A stretch of 64,000 nucleotides of DNA from Bacillota bacterium (GCA_023228885.1 JALOAJ010000013.1:4204-68203), one strand, 5' to 3'. Counted from the first letter of the stretch, positions 45,001 through 53,910 are shown. Translations and numbers: made by a program. The notes: a model not told the origin generated them from the sequence alone.

Positions 45001-45872
45001 GCAACCCGTTTACCAACCAATCAATAGTTGGGGCGTTTGCAGATTTAAAGGCGGGGGAGAACACCATCACCCTTTATCCAAAACCGCAAAGGGATATCAG
45101 CAATTATGCCGTGCCTTTTATTAACAACAACAATGTGTCGATAGAATATTCTTCAGGGTATAAAAGGCTTGAAAATCGGCTGCTTGGCGATTACGGCGGA
45201 GATGTTCATCAGGCAACCGCCAACGGTGAAAGCTTTAGTTTTTCATTCCGCGGAACGGGGTTTGAACTTTATGGAGAGCGCGGACCCGACGCGCCTGAGC
45301 TTAGCGTAGAAATAGACGGCGAAGCATCACACACCTTCATGCCTGTGTCCGAAACGAGCATTTACGGCGCTTCGTGGTATGTTTCCGACGAACTTTCTTA
45401 TGGCAGCCACACCGTAAAGGTTACCAAGACGGGTGGCGGGAATGCTAACTTTGACGGTTATTACAGGCGCGATGTTACATTGCCCGCATCACTAAATGAA
45501 AATATATGCATGGTTATCGGAAGCCCCAAAATTTATATAGATGGGGTCAGGAACAGCATACTTCGCGATAACGACCAGCTTGTACCTATCTTAAAAGACG
45601 AAAAAACCTATATTCCCTTAAAGGCAATGGGCATGGTAATGGGATATGAGAAAAGCGAGGCAGGATATGTCTTTTTGTGGGGCGAAAAAACCTTTGAACT
45701 TGCTTTGGGCGAAACGGTAAGTATAGAAGACGAGGTATATGTGCCTGCCGGAACAATCCTAAGAAGCCTTGAACGACCTGTGTTTTTTAAGGACGGGGTC
45801 CTTGTTATAGATGATTTTTCACCGCCAACAGAGGAGAACTTCACAATTCTAAAAGCAAACCTGCTTAAATAA
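42018..45872 (+). CDS. Secreted GH120-like beta-helix glycosidase with two CBMs and a stalk-type C-terminus
   Basis: 1284 residues. A signal peptide (about 1-24) is followed by two CBM4/9-like domains (about 28-175 and 205-352) and an Ig-like domain (about 362-455). The right-handed beta-helix catalytic region (about 460-1000) begins with FYVSKDGSDENLGGPLSPF. Its start, its KGSEEL segment, VEVNARETVF, GGLKTHYF and the pair D799 (CWLDN) and E823 (LFLEMPLG) match the plan of GH120 beta-xylosidase, where Asp and Glu 23 residues apart are nucleophile and acid/base. A CBM-like domain and a copper-amine-oxidase-N-like stalk domain (about 1165-1280) finish it. Substrate not established. Confidence 0.75.
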   Translation: MKFLKMPLALFLCITFLSMLFVFAAEVNQIPEGDFENGSGSVEVRSCAISVTDKEAKTGSHSLMVTREVGWGRPVRKVNIKRGEVYGASVWIKRDGIAQQAALRLDFGEGIQPRYVFLAQKSVSRDWVLLQGNTKISLDLEAESMDVMLDVAFGNDTPPDTFYIDDLKFVEGGIELQKVSEPEPPAQPSPPESPNADKADGTISENLIKDGDFEGSAGEWFGIGGGEISLTTAHITKGINALKVERKDPWSRAGRPFTVKRGMTYGASVWVKIEEGALQQGFIRFDMGAGVQPRYIAFGQKGVSTSWVQVMGTAKIPDTLETETAEVILEFAFANNTEAVPYYLDDVNLYEGGLPVVNAAVATEDIIKEVEAKLEINSGDRALYRNFSLPAFGPGGTTIKWRSDLPEALDMIDGMCYINRPAPGSAPLKVKITAEITNKDITVEKNFECSVMPMRHPSAFYVSKDGSDENLGGPLSPFKTINKAAQIADAGDKVIIGGGVYRERVSPKRGGLSEDTRVTYTAAEGEQVIIKGSEELTTFERQREGVYKSALPVEAFGDYNPYTQKFMAFAGQTLGELFVDGEPYAEAVSEEAVATTPKSWKANKEGTEIYFNIGQLDPSQALVEVNARETVFCPEVYNLGYITVQNIEIEHAANQYPLKFWEAGGGYQRGALSTNGGHHWIIENCSVKYAKGNNIDFGLSSQQLMEDAKYLYGGNVAEKMGQVGYHIIRNNFVYGGGTGGIQGMWGPFTKITGNRIINNNRLNAVAGYEAGGLKTHYFLSGIIADNYFSGNKYAGCWLDNVAEGVLITGNVFVDEPDTGLFLEMPLGSISVNSNVFLNSNIMHSDGGGVKLANNFINSNAMPHFRFISTHTSGNYAPGSWAQAGIAGTRLAEIQYAKNYFVGKGLSLPLEGENILNNFAFNNLYTNGAVKSDDEPDAVVSSQKTEFSYEKTNEGVTLKLTPSADVFNAGTALPDIFYAANPSNGSPYYDVSDFFGNPFTNQSIVGAFADLKAGENTITLYPKPQRDISNYAVPFINNNNVSIEYSSGYKRLENRLLGDYGGDVHQATANGESFSFSFRGTGFELYGERGPDAPELSVEIDGEASHTFMPVSETSIYGASWYVSDELSYGSHTVKVTKTGGGNANFDGYYRRDVTLPASLNENICMVIGSPKIYIDGVRNSILRDNDQLVPILKDEKTYIPLKAMGMVMGYEKSEAGYVFLWGEKTFELALGETVSIEDEVYVPAGTILRSLERPVFFKDGVLVIDDFSPPTEENFTILKANLLK

Positions 45873-45888
45873 CGAAAGGAGTGTAATT

Positions 45889-47721
45889 ATGTTAAAAAGA
45901 CTTTTACCAGCATTACTTACCATGACACTTTTGCTTTGTGTCTGCGCATCCCCAATTTTTGCCGAGGAGCTTGAGCCAATTCGCCCCTCGTTTGACGCCT
46001 ATGTAAACATAAACAATGCCAAGCAACCCTCAACATCAGGTCAACAGCTTTTGAATGTGCAATCGTTGACCAACTCGCTATGGACATACTTTAAGTTTAA
46101 TGTAACAACCATCCCACAGGGTATGGTTATAAGCAAGGCGACCCTTTATGCTTATTGCACCGCAAAGGGGGGTGTTGTTCTTCCCATAGGAGCGTATACG
46201 CTTACCGACAGCAACCTGCCGATGGACATATGCGGGGAAAGCTATAACGAACAAAACGGATACAACGGCTTATACGACCCAAAGCCCGAAAATGCGCTTG
46301 CTTTTTGTACACCTGAGTTAAACGCTTGGAGCCAATGGGATTTAACATCTTTGATAACCGAAAACGGAGATTATGCCATTTGCTTGGCGGAACTGTCATT
46401 GACCATGAATACTGTCAGCTTTGCTTCCATGGAAAATGCTACACCGACAAACCGTCCTTATCTAAAGCTTGAATATGCCGACGCAGCGGTGAAAAGTGTG
46501 GTTAGCAGCATAACCCCCGGGCTTGTGGAAGCGCCTCAAACCGTTTCGCTTTCATGCGATACCGCAGGTGCGGAAATAAGATACACCACAGACAGCACAG
46601 AACCCACCGAAAACTCCGCTCTGTTTGACGAACCCCTTACGATTACCGGATACACCATGGTAAAAGCAAAGGCCTTCAAAGATGGTCTGACGCCTTCGCC
46701 AACGGCATCGTTTGAATACTACCCCGGCATAAAAGTTTATGATACAAGCTTGCTAAGCCATGCCCCCGGCGTTTTGGAAAATGACATTAAAAACTTTTAC
46801 ACGCCAATCGGCAATTCGGGAGTAAACGAAATGATTCTTGACGGCGATGATAAAATAATTCAAATAACCACGCCATATAGCTCTACTGCGCAGCAAAACT
46901 TGTATAAGGCAGCCAACACATCGGCAGAAATAGTTCAGGTTAAAATGGATATATGGACCGGCAACCGTGCATTGAATGCGGTTGATTTTGCCGGATATTA
47001 TTCCGAACCCGACTCAAGCGAAAACTTTAAAAACCGACATCTTGGCGGCATTATCATCAGAAGGGAAAGACTTGAATTTTTAAGCGGCGCCGACTTTATT
47101 CTTTATGAGGGTTTTGAAACGGGTATAAATACATGGTATTCCTTGCAAGCCATTATTAACTTTGCCGGTCAATATGTAGATTTATACTTTGGACCGCAAG
47201 GCGGCGCCATCGCATATGCAGGCAGGCAGCCCTTTGAGCCGGGCAACGGCGCTTTTTGGGGGCTTAGCAATATATACTTCAGAAGTCAAGGTCTTAATAC
47301 CGCTCCGCACACTAACTCCATGAAACTTAAAAACTTTACCATAACCGAGTTGGCAGACGGGCAAATCCGTGTGAATAATATAATGTTTGCTCCCGACACA
47401 AATATTCCAATCGGCGGTTTGTCGGCAGATAACGGTCAAGTTGCGCTTACGGCTTATGTAAGCACCGCAAACAATGCAGGCAATGGCACGGTAAACGCAA
47501 TGTTTGTTATTGCCCAGTATGACGACTTTGGCAAACTTATATCGGTTAAAGCGCCCGAGGTGGCTATACCGACGGGCTCCAATATGGAGGAAATACCTTT
47601 TATCGCGGATTGTGACAACGCAACAGTAATCAAGGTTTTCGTGTGGAAGAATGACGGAAGCATTTCTCCGCTTTGCGCAAGAAACATCAGAGCGTTGGGC
47701 ATCAGCAGCGTGCAGGAATAA
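45889..47721 (+). CDS. Secreted multi-domain glycan-binding protein (CBM96-like, CHB_HEX-like, jelly-roll)
   Basis: 610 residues. A signal peptide (about 1-26) is followed by a DNRLRE/CBM96-like sandwich (about 30-200), a chitobiase/beta-hexosaminidase C-terminal-like domain (about 203-285, with AEIRYTTDSTEPT and VKAKAFKDG), a concanavalin-like jelly-roll (about 290-490), and the shared end module (about 492-610) ending IKVFVWKNDG..SPL. There is no SLH and no catalytic domain. GAAAGGAG precedes the ATG. It sits between two GH120-like enzymes and probably assists substrate capture (inference). Confidence 0.75.
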   Translation: MLKRLLPALLTMTLLLCVCASPIFAEELEPIRPSFDAYVNINNAKQPSTSGQQLLNVQSLTNSLWTYFKFNVTTIPQGMVISKATLYAYCTAKGGVVLPIGAYTLTDSNLPMDICGESYNEQNGYNGLYDPKPENALAFCTPELNAWSQWDLTSLITENGDYAICLAELSLTMNTVSFASMENATPTNRPYLKLEYADAAVKSVVSSITPGLVEAPQTVSLSCDTAGAEIRYTTDSTEPTENSALFDEPLTITGYTMVKAKAFKDGLTPSPTASFEYYPGIKVYDTSLLSHAPGVLENDIKNFYTPIGNSGVNEMILDGDDKIIQITTPYSSTAQQNLYKAANTSAEIVQVKMDIWTGNRALNAVDFAGYYSEPDSSENFKNRHLGGIIIRRERLEFLSGADFILYEGFETGINTWYSLQAIINFAGQYVDLYFGPQGGAIAYAGRQPFEPGNGAFWGLSNIYFRSQGLNTAPHTNSMKLKNFTITELADGQIRVNNIMFAPDTNIPIGGLSADNGQVALTAYVSTANNAGNGTVNAMFVIAQYDDFGKLISVKAPEVAIPTGSNMEEIPFIADCDNATVIKVFVWKNDGSISPLCARNIRALGISSVQE

Positions 47722-47755
47722 TAAAAGAATTACAGTCGCAAAAGGATGTATTAAA

Positions 47756-50700
47756 TTGCTAAAAAAGTTTTATCTGTTTAATCTTATATCGGCTTACCTA
47801 ATATTTATATTGACACCTGTATCTTTGGCGGCAACTGCTGCCAAGGATATGGGTCAAGCTGTTTCGCCGACCGAAATGCAATCGGTCGGCGAAACCGTTT
47901 ATTATGTGTCAAAATCCGGCAACGACAACAACCTCGGCACAAGCGAGGCTCCCTTTTTAACAATCAACAAAGCTGCGTCAATTGCAGTTGGAGGGGATAC
48001 GGTAATCGTTTATGGCGGAACATACAGGGAAAAAGTAAGCCCCGTTGAGGGGGGCAGGGCAGACGCGCCCGTCCGTTATATGGCGGCGAAGGGTGAGGAG
48101 GTCATTATAAAAGGCTCGGAGCTTATGGAAGATTGGCAACCGGTAAGCGAAACGGTATACGAAAAAACTATACCGGAGTCCTTTTTTAAAGGGTACAACC
48201 CATACAGGATTGCCTACAAGGGAAGCGGGGCGCAGGCATTCACCCTGGGCGGAGTTTATATTGACGGCTTTGCGCTCACCGAGGCGGCATCAAATACCGG
48301 CATTGGAAACAGCCCGAATTACTGGAAGGTTTTATCGGCAAATGAATCCGACATAGTGCTAAGGGCTAATTTCGGCGGGAAAAATCCGAATACCTCAGAG
48401 GTAGAAATTAATGTTCGCGAACAGATATTTGCCCCCGAGGTTTATAATCTTGGCTATATAAATATTGACGGGTTTAAGCTCTATCATGCGGCAAACCAGT
48501 TCGCGTACAGGTTTTGGGATGTCGACGGCGAGCAGCAAAAAGGCGCGCTCAGCACAAGCGGCGGGCATAATTGGGTGATTGAAAACTGCACCGTAAGCTA
48601 TGCAAAAAGCATCGGGATTGACTTTGGCTATCAAGGAACGGGCGCAATGAACAAGGCGGGAATTTCCGGCAACGGCACGGCGTATCAAAAAATCGGTCGT
48701 GTTGGGCATCACATAATCAGGGGCAATACGGTTTCATATTGCGGCAGCACGGGAATGGCAGGCGCATGGGGTCCGTACACCTCTATTTTATCCAACAAAA
48801 TAATGTATAATAACCTGTTTAATTGCGAGGCGGGGTATGAGCAAGGCGGAATAAAGGTTCATTGGTTTTTTGACGGTCTTGTGGAAGGCAATTTGTTCAA
48901 GGGCAACAAATATGCCGCGCTATGGCTTGATAATTCCGATGACGGCGCGCGGGTAACAGGCAATACATTTGTTGAAAACGACCTTGGTCTGTTTGTGGAG
49001 CTTACGCTCGGTCCGCATCTTATCGACAACAACATTTTCATCAAATCCCCTTTAAGAGTAAGCGACAGTTCAGCAACATCCTTTATATATAACCTTTTTT
49101 ACGAAAGCGCGGCGGTAAACATTGCCGTTACAAATCCAAACAGAACGATAGCGCTTTACAGCCCGGTGAGCGCATCCATGCTGGAGCCATCGGTGCCTGC
49201 TTTGTTGGCGGATAACGCTTTTTTGATGAATATTTTTATAAAAAACGGTCTTACCATTCCTGCCCCATCAGAAACGCGCCCGGGCAATTATGGAGATTAT
49301 AATATAAGCTGTGACGGCGCTGCAATGGTAAGAGACGGGCAAAATAGCAGCGCATTTGCCGCCGAAACCGGCTTTTCATATACTGTATCAGATACCGAGG
49401 TTACGGTGGATTTCAACCTCAACGGGCTTCCTGCCGCTACTGCGGTTGACATAAATAATCTTAGCATTAACCGATTCAGCTCAAAAAAACTGCATTGGCT
49501 TTTAAATTACGACTTTTTCGGAATTGCACGCCCTCAAAGCGCTACTGCAGGGCCTTTTTCGCAAATCTCCGACATTACTGGGTTGCGCGTATGGCCGCGT
49601 GATGACTTTTCTTACAGCAGACCAAACAAAAACTATGATTTAACCGATACCAAGGATATGAATAAAACTCTGTCGGGCGAATGGGTAACCGAAGGCGGAA
49701 GAATATCATCAGGCGACTATTTTGGCGAGCTTATATATACCAAAAATAACGGCAATTATATTGAAACATATTTTGTTGGGGAGTATATCGAGGTTATATG
49801 CCCTATCTCCTCCGAGCAAGGTCAAATTGATGTATATTTAGACGATGTTTTTGCCGCCACGGTTGACTGCCATAACGACACATACCTTCCACAGCAAAAG
49901 GTATATTCAAATTACAGTCTTTCAAACCGAGAGCATAAAATAAAGCTTGTCAAAAAAAGCGGCGATAAAATGTATATTGACGGTGTGCGTTTTTCCAAAA
50001 CGGCCCCATTGAATTTAGACTTTTCTATCGAAAATGCGGGCAATTGGACAACCTATAATGCCGGCACAGCCGTTTGGGCAGTTCAAACCAACGGTTATAG
50101 CATTGCAAACGGCAGGTTCACCGACAATAAAATGATGTGCACGGCGCAAAACCATTTTAAAGATTTTGAAATGGAATTCGATTTGCTTGTAACAGGGAAC
50201 TTGGCGGTTGGTCAAGGGCTGTATTTATATCCAAAGGTTAGGGAAAACGGCGTGAAAGCGGATATTGTGTGTCAAATCACAAAAGATACAAACGGAACGC
50301 TATTTTCAATATCCGGCAATAATGTTTCTGATGAAAAGGGCATTTCATTTTTAACAGACACAGGGATATACCTTTCTTCCGGTACGGTGGCACAAGTTAA
50401 AATTTTAATTCGGGATATGCAAGTGTTTTTATATTATGAAAACAGCCTTAAAGTTTGCGGAACGCTAAAAAGCAGCTACATTCAAATGGGGAGGATAGGC
50501 GTTCACACAACTCCGTATAACACGGCGGCAATAGATAACCTTTCAATTCAACCGATAGCGGAGGAGGATAACTCTTTGCTGATGGACCACATTGTTATAT
50601 TGCATGCCGAAACGAAAGCCCCTTACGCATTGTATTATGCCGACCGCTTAAAAACCGTCGAGGCGGAGTTTGTTTTGAGCTTGTATGACAGGCATGATAA

Positions 50701-50920
50701 ATTTACAAACAGCGATGTGTATGTTGCACAGTATAACTCGAAAGGGCAAATGATTTCTTTAAATGCGGCAAAATGGCAAAATTCCGGCACCCCTCAGCAA
50801 AGTGTAACCGTTTCGGCAACGCTGTTTTTAGACGCTGCGGAAACAATCAAAGTCTTTGCATGGAAAGGCGACGGAATTGAGCCTTTGTGTGAAAATAATA
50901 TAAAAATATATTTTCCGTAG
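47756..50920 (+). CDS. Secreted GH120-like beta-helix glycosidase
   Basis: 1054 residues from TTG 47756, which has AAAGGATG upstream and opens directly into a signal peptide (about 1-24); the frame also extends upstream into the preceding gene. The beta-helix catalytic region (about 45-620) begins YYVSKSGNDNNLGTSEAPF. It contains VEINVREQIF, KIGRVGHHIIRGNTV, GGIKVHWF, D392 in ALWLDN and E415 in LFVELTLGPHLIDNN. The 23-residue D-E spacing equals the nucleophile-acid/base spacing I recall for GH120 XylC. Behind it follow a CBM-like sandwich (about 625-745), a jelly-roll (about 750-945) and the shared end module IKVFAWKGDG..PL. It ends 3 bases from the convergent GH51 gene. Confidence 0.78.
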   Translation: MLKKFYLFNLISAYLIFILTPVSLAATAAKDMGQAVSPTEMQSVGETVYYVSKSGNDNNLGTSEAPFLTINKAASIAVGGDTVIVYGGTYREKVSPVEGGRADAPVRYMAAKGEEVIIKGSELMEDWQPVSETVYEKTIPESFFKGYNPYRIAYKGSGAQAFTLGGVYIDGFALTEAASNTGIGNSPNYWKVLSANESDIVLRANFGGKNPNTSEVEINVREQIFAPEVYNLGYINIDGFKLYHAANQFAYRFWDVDGEQQKGALSTSGGHNWVIENCTVSYAKSIGIDFGYQGTGAMNKAGISGNGTAYQKIGRVGHHIIRGNTVSYCGSTGMAGAWGPYTSILSNKIMYNNLFNCEAGYEQGGIKVHWFFDGLVEGNLFKGNKYAALWLDNSDDGARVTGNTFVENDLGLFVELTLGPHLIDNNIFIKSPLRVSDSSATSFIYNLFYESAAVNIAVTNPNRTIALYSPVSASMLEPSVPALLADNAFLMNIFIKNGLTIPAPSETRPGNYGDYNISCDGAAMVRDGQNSSAFAAETGFSYTVSDTEVTVDFNLNGLPAATAVDINNLSINRFSSKKLHWLLNYDFFGIARPQSATAGPFSQISDITGLRVWPRDDFSYSRPNKNYDLTDTKDMNKTLSGEWVTEGGRISSGDYFGELIYTKNNGNYIETYFVGEYIEVICPISSEQGQIDVYLDDVFAATVDCHNDTYLPQQKVYSNYSLSNREHKIKLVKKSGDKMYIDGVRFSKTAPLNLDFSIENAGNWTTYNAGTAVWAVQTNGYSIANGRFTDNKMMCTAQNHFKDFEMEFDLLVTGNLAVGQGLYLYPKVRENGVKADIVCQITKDTNGTLFSISGNNVSDEKGISFLTDTGIYLSSGTVAQVKILIRDMQVFLYYENSLKVCGTLKSSYIQMGRIGVHTTPYNTAAIDNLSIQPIAEEDNSLLMDHIVILHAETKAPYALYYADRLKTVEAEFVLSLYDRHDKFTNSDVYVAQYNSKGQMISLNAAKWQNSGTPQQSVTVSATLFLDAAETIKVFAWKGDGIEPLCENNIKIYFP

Positions 50921-50923
50921 TTT

Positions 50924-52411
50924 TTAGCTTACGCCCAGACGAATTACATTCCAAGAATGCTTTTTTAATACGATTTGGGCAGGGTCTGTGCTATTTGCCG
51001 ATTGTGGAACAACCGCATCGGCATTTATTGTGTTCACAGCTTTTAAATCATCGCTGTAAAGCTCGGTATGTTCAATAAGCGTCACGCCTTCAAACCCTCT
51101 AAAATTGCAATCAATTATGATTTCGTCATCAAGGCTGCGGTTTAAAGCAAACACAACCAATTCGTCTTTTTCCTGATTATGCACAACGGTGCAGTCAAGA
51201 TACGGCACATCGCCAATGTTTTCACAGTCATACACAGGAGAATTTACAACAGTACCCATTACAGTTCCTCTGCCGTACTTTGCGGCATGTAAAAAAGGAT
51301 AGAAAATGGTTTGTTTCCATGCATCTCCGCCATCTTGCGTCATAATAGGCGCTATAACATTTACAAGCTGCGCCAGACAGGCGATTTTCACGGTGTCGGA
51401 GTTTTTCAAAAGTGTAATTAGAATACTGCCCACAAGCAGGGCGTCTCTTAGCGTAAACTCGTTCTCCAAGCGAGCGGGTGCGGTTTTCCAGTTGATTCCG
51501 TCACCTTCGACTTCATCGTCAATATACCATGCGTTCCACTCGTCAAACGAAATGTGTATATCCTTTTGCTTTCTGAACTTTCCTTTTACAAATCGGCAAA
51601 GCGCCGCTGTTGTTTTAATAAGGTTATCCATGCGCATCGTTTGGGCAAGGAAGGTTGCGTCATCCTCCATACAACTGTTAAAATATTGATGCTTGGCAAT
51701 ATAATCAACATAGTCGTAAGTTTGGTCAAGCACAGTTTCATCCCAGTTTTTCAAACCGGGGAAATCCCATACACAGCCGCCGCACACAATCAGCTCGATT
51801 GTAGGGTCAACCCCCTTCATCATTTTAGCGGTTTCGCGCGCTAAAAGCGCATAATCATCCGCTGTTTTTGCACCCATCTGCCATGGACCGTCCATTTCGT
51901 TACCCAAGCACCATAGCTTGATGTTATGGGGCTGTTCCACCCCGTGGCTCTTTCTAAGGTCACTATAATATGTGCCGCCGCTATGGTTGCAGTATTCTAC
52001 CAAGTTTCTTGCGGCGTCCGCACCCCTTGTGCCAAGGTTTACAGCCATCATTATTTCGGTGTCCGCAAGGGCTGACCATTCTGCAAACTCGTTTGTTCCA
52101 AACTCATTTGTTTCCAAATCCCTCCATGCCAGCTCCATTCGCACAGGTCGATTTTCCTTAGGACCAACACCGTCCTCCCAGTTGTAGGCGGAAACGAAAT
52201 TTCCGCCGGGGTATCTTATAATTGATACGCCAAGTTCCTTAATTAGTTTAATTACATCCAACCTAAACCCATTTTTGTCGGCGGCGGGGTGCCCCGGCTC
52301 GTATATGCCTCCGTAAACGGCTCTGCCCAAATGCTCGATAAATGAACCGTATATCCGTTTGTCTACTTCCGCCACTTTAAAATCTTTGTCAATAATTAAC
52401 GATGCTTTCAA
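50924..52411 (-). CDS. GH51 alpha-L-arabinofuranosidase (cytosolic)
   Basis: Removes terminal alpha-L-arabinofuranosyl groups from oligosaccharides. The 495 residues have no signal peptide. The (beta/alpha)8 domain carries the acid/base E172 in CLGNEMDGPW and the nucleophile E291 in ISFDEWNAWY, close to the family's usual positions, followed by the C-terminal sandwich. The start is TTG 52411, set by GGAGGAG (complement of 52418-52424); the frame extends 11 codons upstream without support. It is last in the - strand operon GH39, binding protein, sulfatase, GH51. It acts on imported oligosaccharides (inference). Confidence 0.93.
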   Translation of the reverse strand: MKASLIIDKDFKVAEVDKRIYGSFIEHLGRAVYGGIYEPGHPAADKNGFRLDVIKLIKELGVSIIRYPGGNFVSAYNWEDGVGPKENRPVRMELAWRDLETNEFGTNEFAEWSALADTEIMMAVNLGTRGADAARNLVEYCNHSGGTYYSDLRKSHGVEQPHNIKLWCLGNEMDGPWQMGAKTADDYALLARETAKMMKGVDPTIELIVCGGCVWDFPGLKNWDETVLDQTYDYVDYIAKHQYFNSCMEDDATFLAQTMRMDNLIKTTAALCRFVKGKFRKQKDIHISFDEWNAWYIDDEVEGDGINWKTAPARLENEFTLRDALLVGSILITLLKNSDTVKIACLAQLVNVIAPIMTQDGGDAWKQTIFYPFLHAAKYGRGTVMGTVVNSPVYDCENIGDVPYLDCTVVHNQEKDELVVFALNRSLDDEIIIDCNFRGFEGVTLIEHTELYSDDLKAVNTINADAVVPQSANSTDPAQIVLKKHSWNVIRLGVS

Positions 52412-52431
52412 ATAAATCTCCTCCAGTGTTC

Positions 52432-53880
52432 TTAAAGTGTACAACTTGTGTCGTTGTTTTCAACTTGCCATTCCAACAAAGCGCTTTTTAGCTTTTTTAT
52501 AATTTCGTCCGCGTCCGCCGCATCAATTGCCGGTATGTAAACAGGGTTTAAAAGCGGGTGAGGCGTTTGAGGGGTGTCGTCAAACCGCGGCGCAAGTTTG
52601 TAAACGCCCTCATCTATGGTATATTCCTTTTGCTCTCGGCACAGCGGCGGCGGACATGCTCGTCCTTCCGGATAACGCCTGTATTCCAAGTTAAGGTCGT
52701 TGAGCTCTTGCGGGTCCTCAAGCAAGTCAAAAAGCTGATATCGCTCGATATGCGGGTAATAAATTAATTTATAACGACCGTCCGTCGCCATCCTCATGCA
52801 ATCTCTGTATGCGGCGGTGATGGAATTGCGCACAGTTTTTTTCGTGCCCTTCAAAACCTCATAATAGCTAATGCCGCTGATTCCTTCCGATTGTTTCGGC
52901 AACCCCAGGTAATCGCAAATGGTAGGCAAAAAGTCATAATGACCGCATATGCAGCTGTTGTCAAAACGCTTTGACTTGGGAATGCCCTCGCCCTTCCATA
53001 TTAACGGCACCCGTGCGCTGTGCTCATAAAGGTTCTCCTTACCCATAAGCCCGTGGCTGCCAATAGCAAGCCCGTGGTCAGAGGTAAAGATGATAAGCGT
53101 GTTATCGGTTTGTCCCGTTTCGTCAAGCGCATCCAGCACCTTGCCTATGTGATAATCGTGATGAGTAATCATAGCATAGTAATCGGCTCGGTGGCGGCGA
53201 ATTTCATTGTGCCGTCTTGGAAACGAGGCAAGCCTTTCATCTCTAATCAGCATATCGCCGTTGTCAAAGGGGTGTTCGGGCATATAATTTTCCGGCAATG
53301 ACGGCATTTTATCATAGTACATGCTGGCAAACGGCTCAGGCGCATGCCGCGGGTCATGCGGAGAATGCAGAGAAACATAACAAAACCAAGGTTTGTCTTC
53401 ATTCCGATTTTCTATGAACTTAGCTGCGCCTCCGCATATCAGCTCGGTGCTGTGCCCGGTAATTGGTTTGCCGTCAACCTCATATGTAAAGTTATGGTCG
53501 TAAATAGGGCGTGTCAAATCATAAGGGAAAATAAAACCAGTTGTTTGAAAACCGCGCTCGGCAGGATGACCGTCATTATGCCATTTTCCGAATATTGCCG
53601 TGTGATACCCCGCATCGGAAAGTATCATAGGCAATGTTTTTATTTCGCTGTGAATTGGCTCTCCAAACCATCGGCAGCCGTTTTGAAAGGCGTTTTTACC
53701 CGACAGCAGCTCTGCCCTGCCCGGGGTGCACACAGGGCAGGTCGTGTATGGTCTTAAAAAACTTCCCTCACGGGCAAGGTTATCAAGAACCGGTGTATGT
53801 ATTTCATTGTTGCCCAAATAGCCGATTGTATCTGCCCTTTGGTCGTCCATGATGAATAAAAGCACATTTTTCATTTGCAA
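52432..53880 (-). CDS. Type I sulfatase (formylglycine-dependent), cytosolic
   Basis: Hydrolyses sulfate esters, presumably on imported sugars. The 482 residues have no signal peptide. The N-terminal metal ligands lie in IMDDQRADTIGY (D12/D13), the formylglycine motif is C51-T-P-G-R55, and later come FGKWHNDGHP, SLHSPHDPRH and FTSDHGLAIGSHGLMGKENLYEHS, typical of the alkaline-phosphatase-like fold. C51 must be oxidised by a maturase, which is not encoded in this window. The start is TTG 53880 with AAAGG at 9 bases; ATG 53874 is the alternative. It is 20 bases ahead of GH51 in the same operon. Confidence 0.92.
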   Translation of the reverse strand: MQMKNVLLFIMDDQRADTIGYLGNNEIHTPVLDNLAREGSFLRPYTTCPVCTPGRAELLSGKNAFQNGCRWFGEPIHSEIKTLPMILSDAGYHTAIFGKWHNDGHPAERGFQTTGFIFPYDLTRPIYDHNFTYEVDGKPITGHSTELICGGAAKFIENRNEDKPWFCYVSLHSPHDPRHAPEPFASMYYDKMPSLPENYMPEHPFDNGDMLIRDERLASFPRRHNEIRRHRADYYAMITHHDYHIGKVLDALDETGQTDNTLIIFTSDHGLAIGSHGLMGKENLYEHSARVPLIWKGEGIPKSKRFDNSCICGHYDFLPTICDYLGLPKQSEGISGISYYEVLKGTKKTVRNSITAAYRDCMRMATDGRYKLIYYPHIERYQLFDLLEDPQELNDLNLEYRRYPEGRACPPPLCREQKEYTIDEGVYKLAPRFDDTPQTPHPLLNPVYIPAIDAADADEIIKKLKSALLEWQVENNDTSCTL

Positions 53881-53910
53881 ATCACATAGCCTTTCTGATT
53901 ATAGCATGTT

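Noticed and set aside
42018..50920. Beta-helix proteins as PL6-type alginate or chondroitin lyases
   Set aside because: The order of motifs and the D/E pair fit GH120 better, and I see no PL6-like Arg/Lys catalytic set. Alginate as sole target also does not explain GH39, GH51 and sulfatase.
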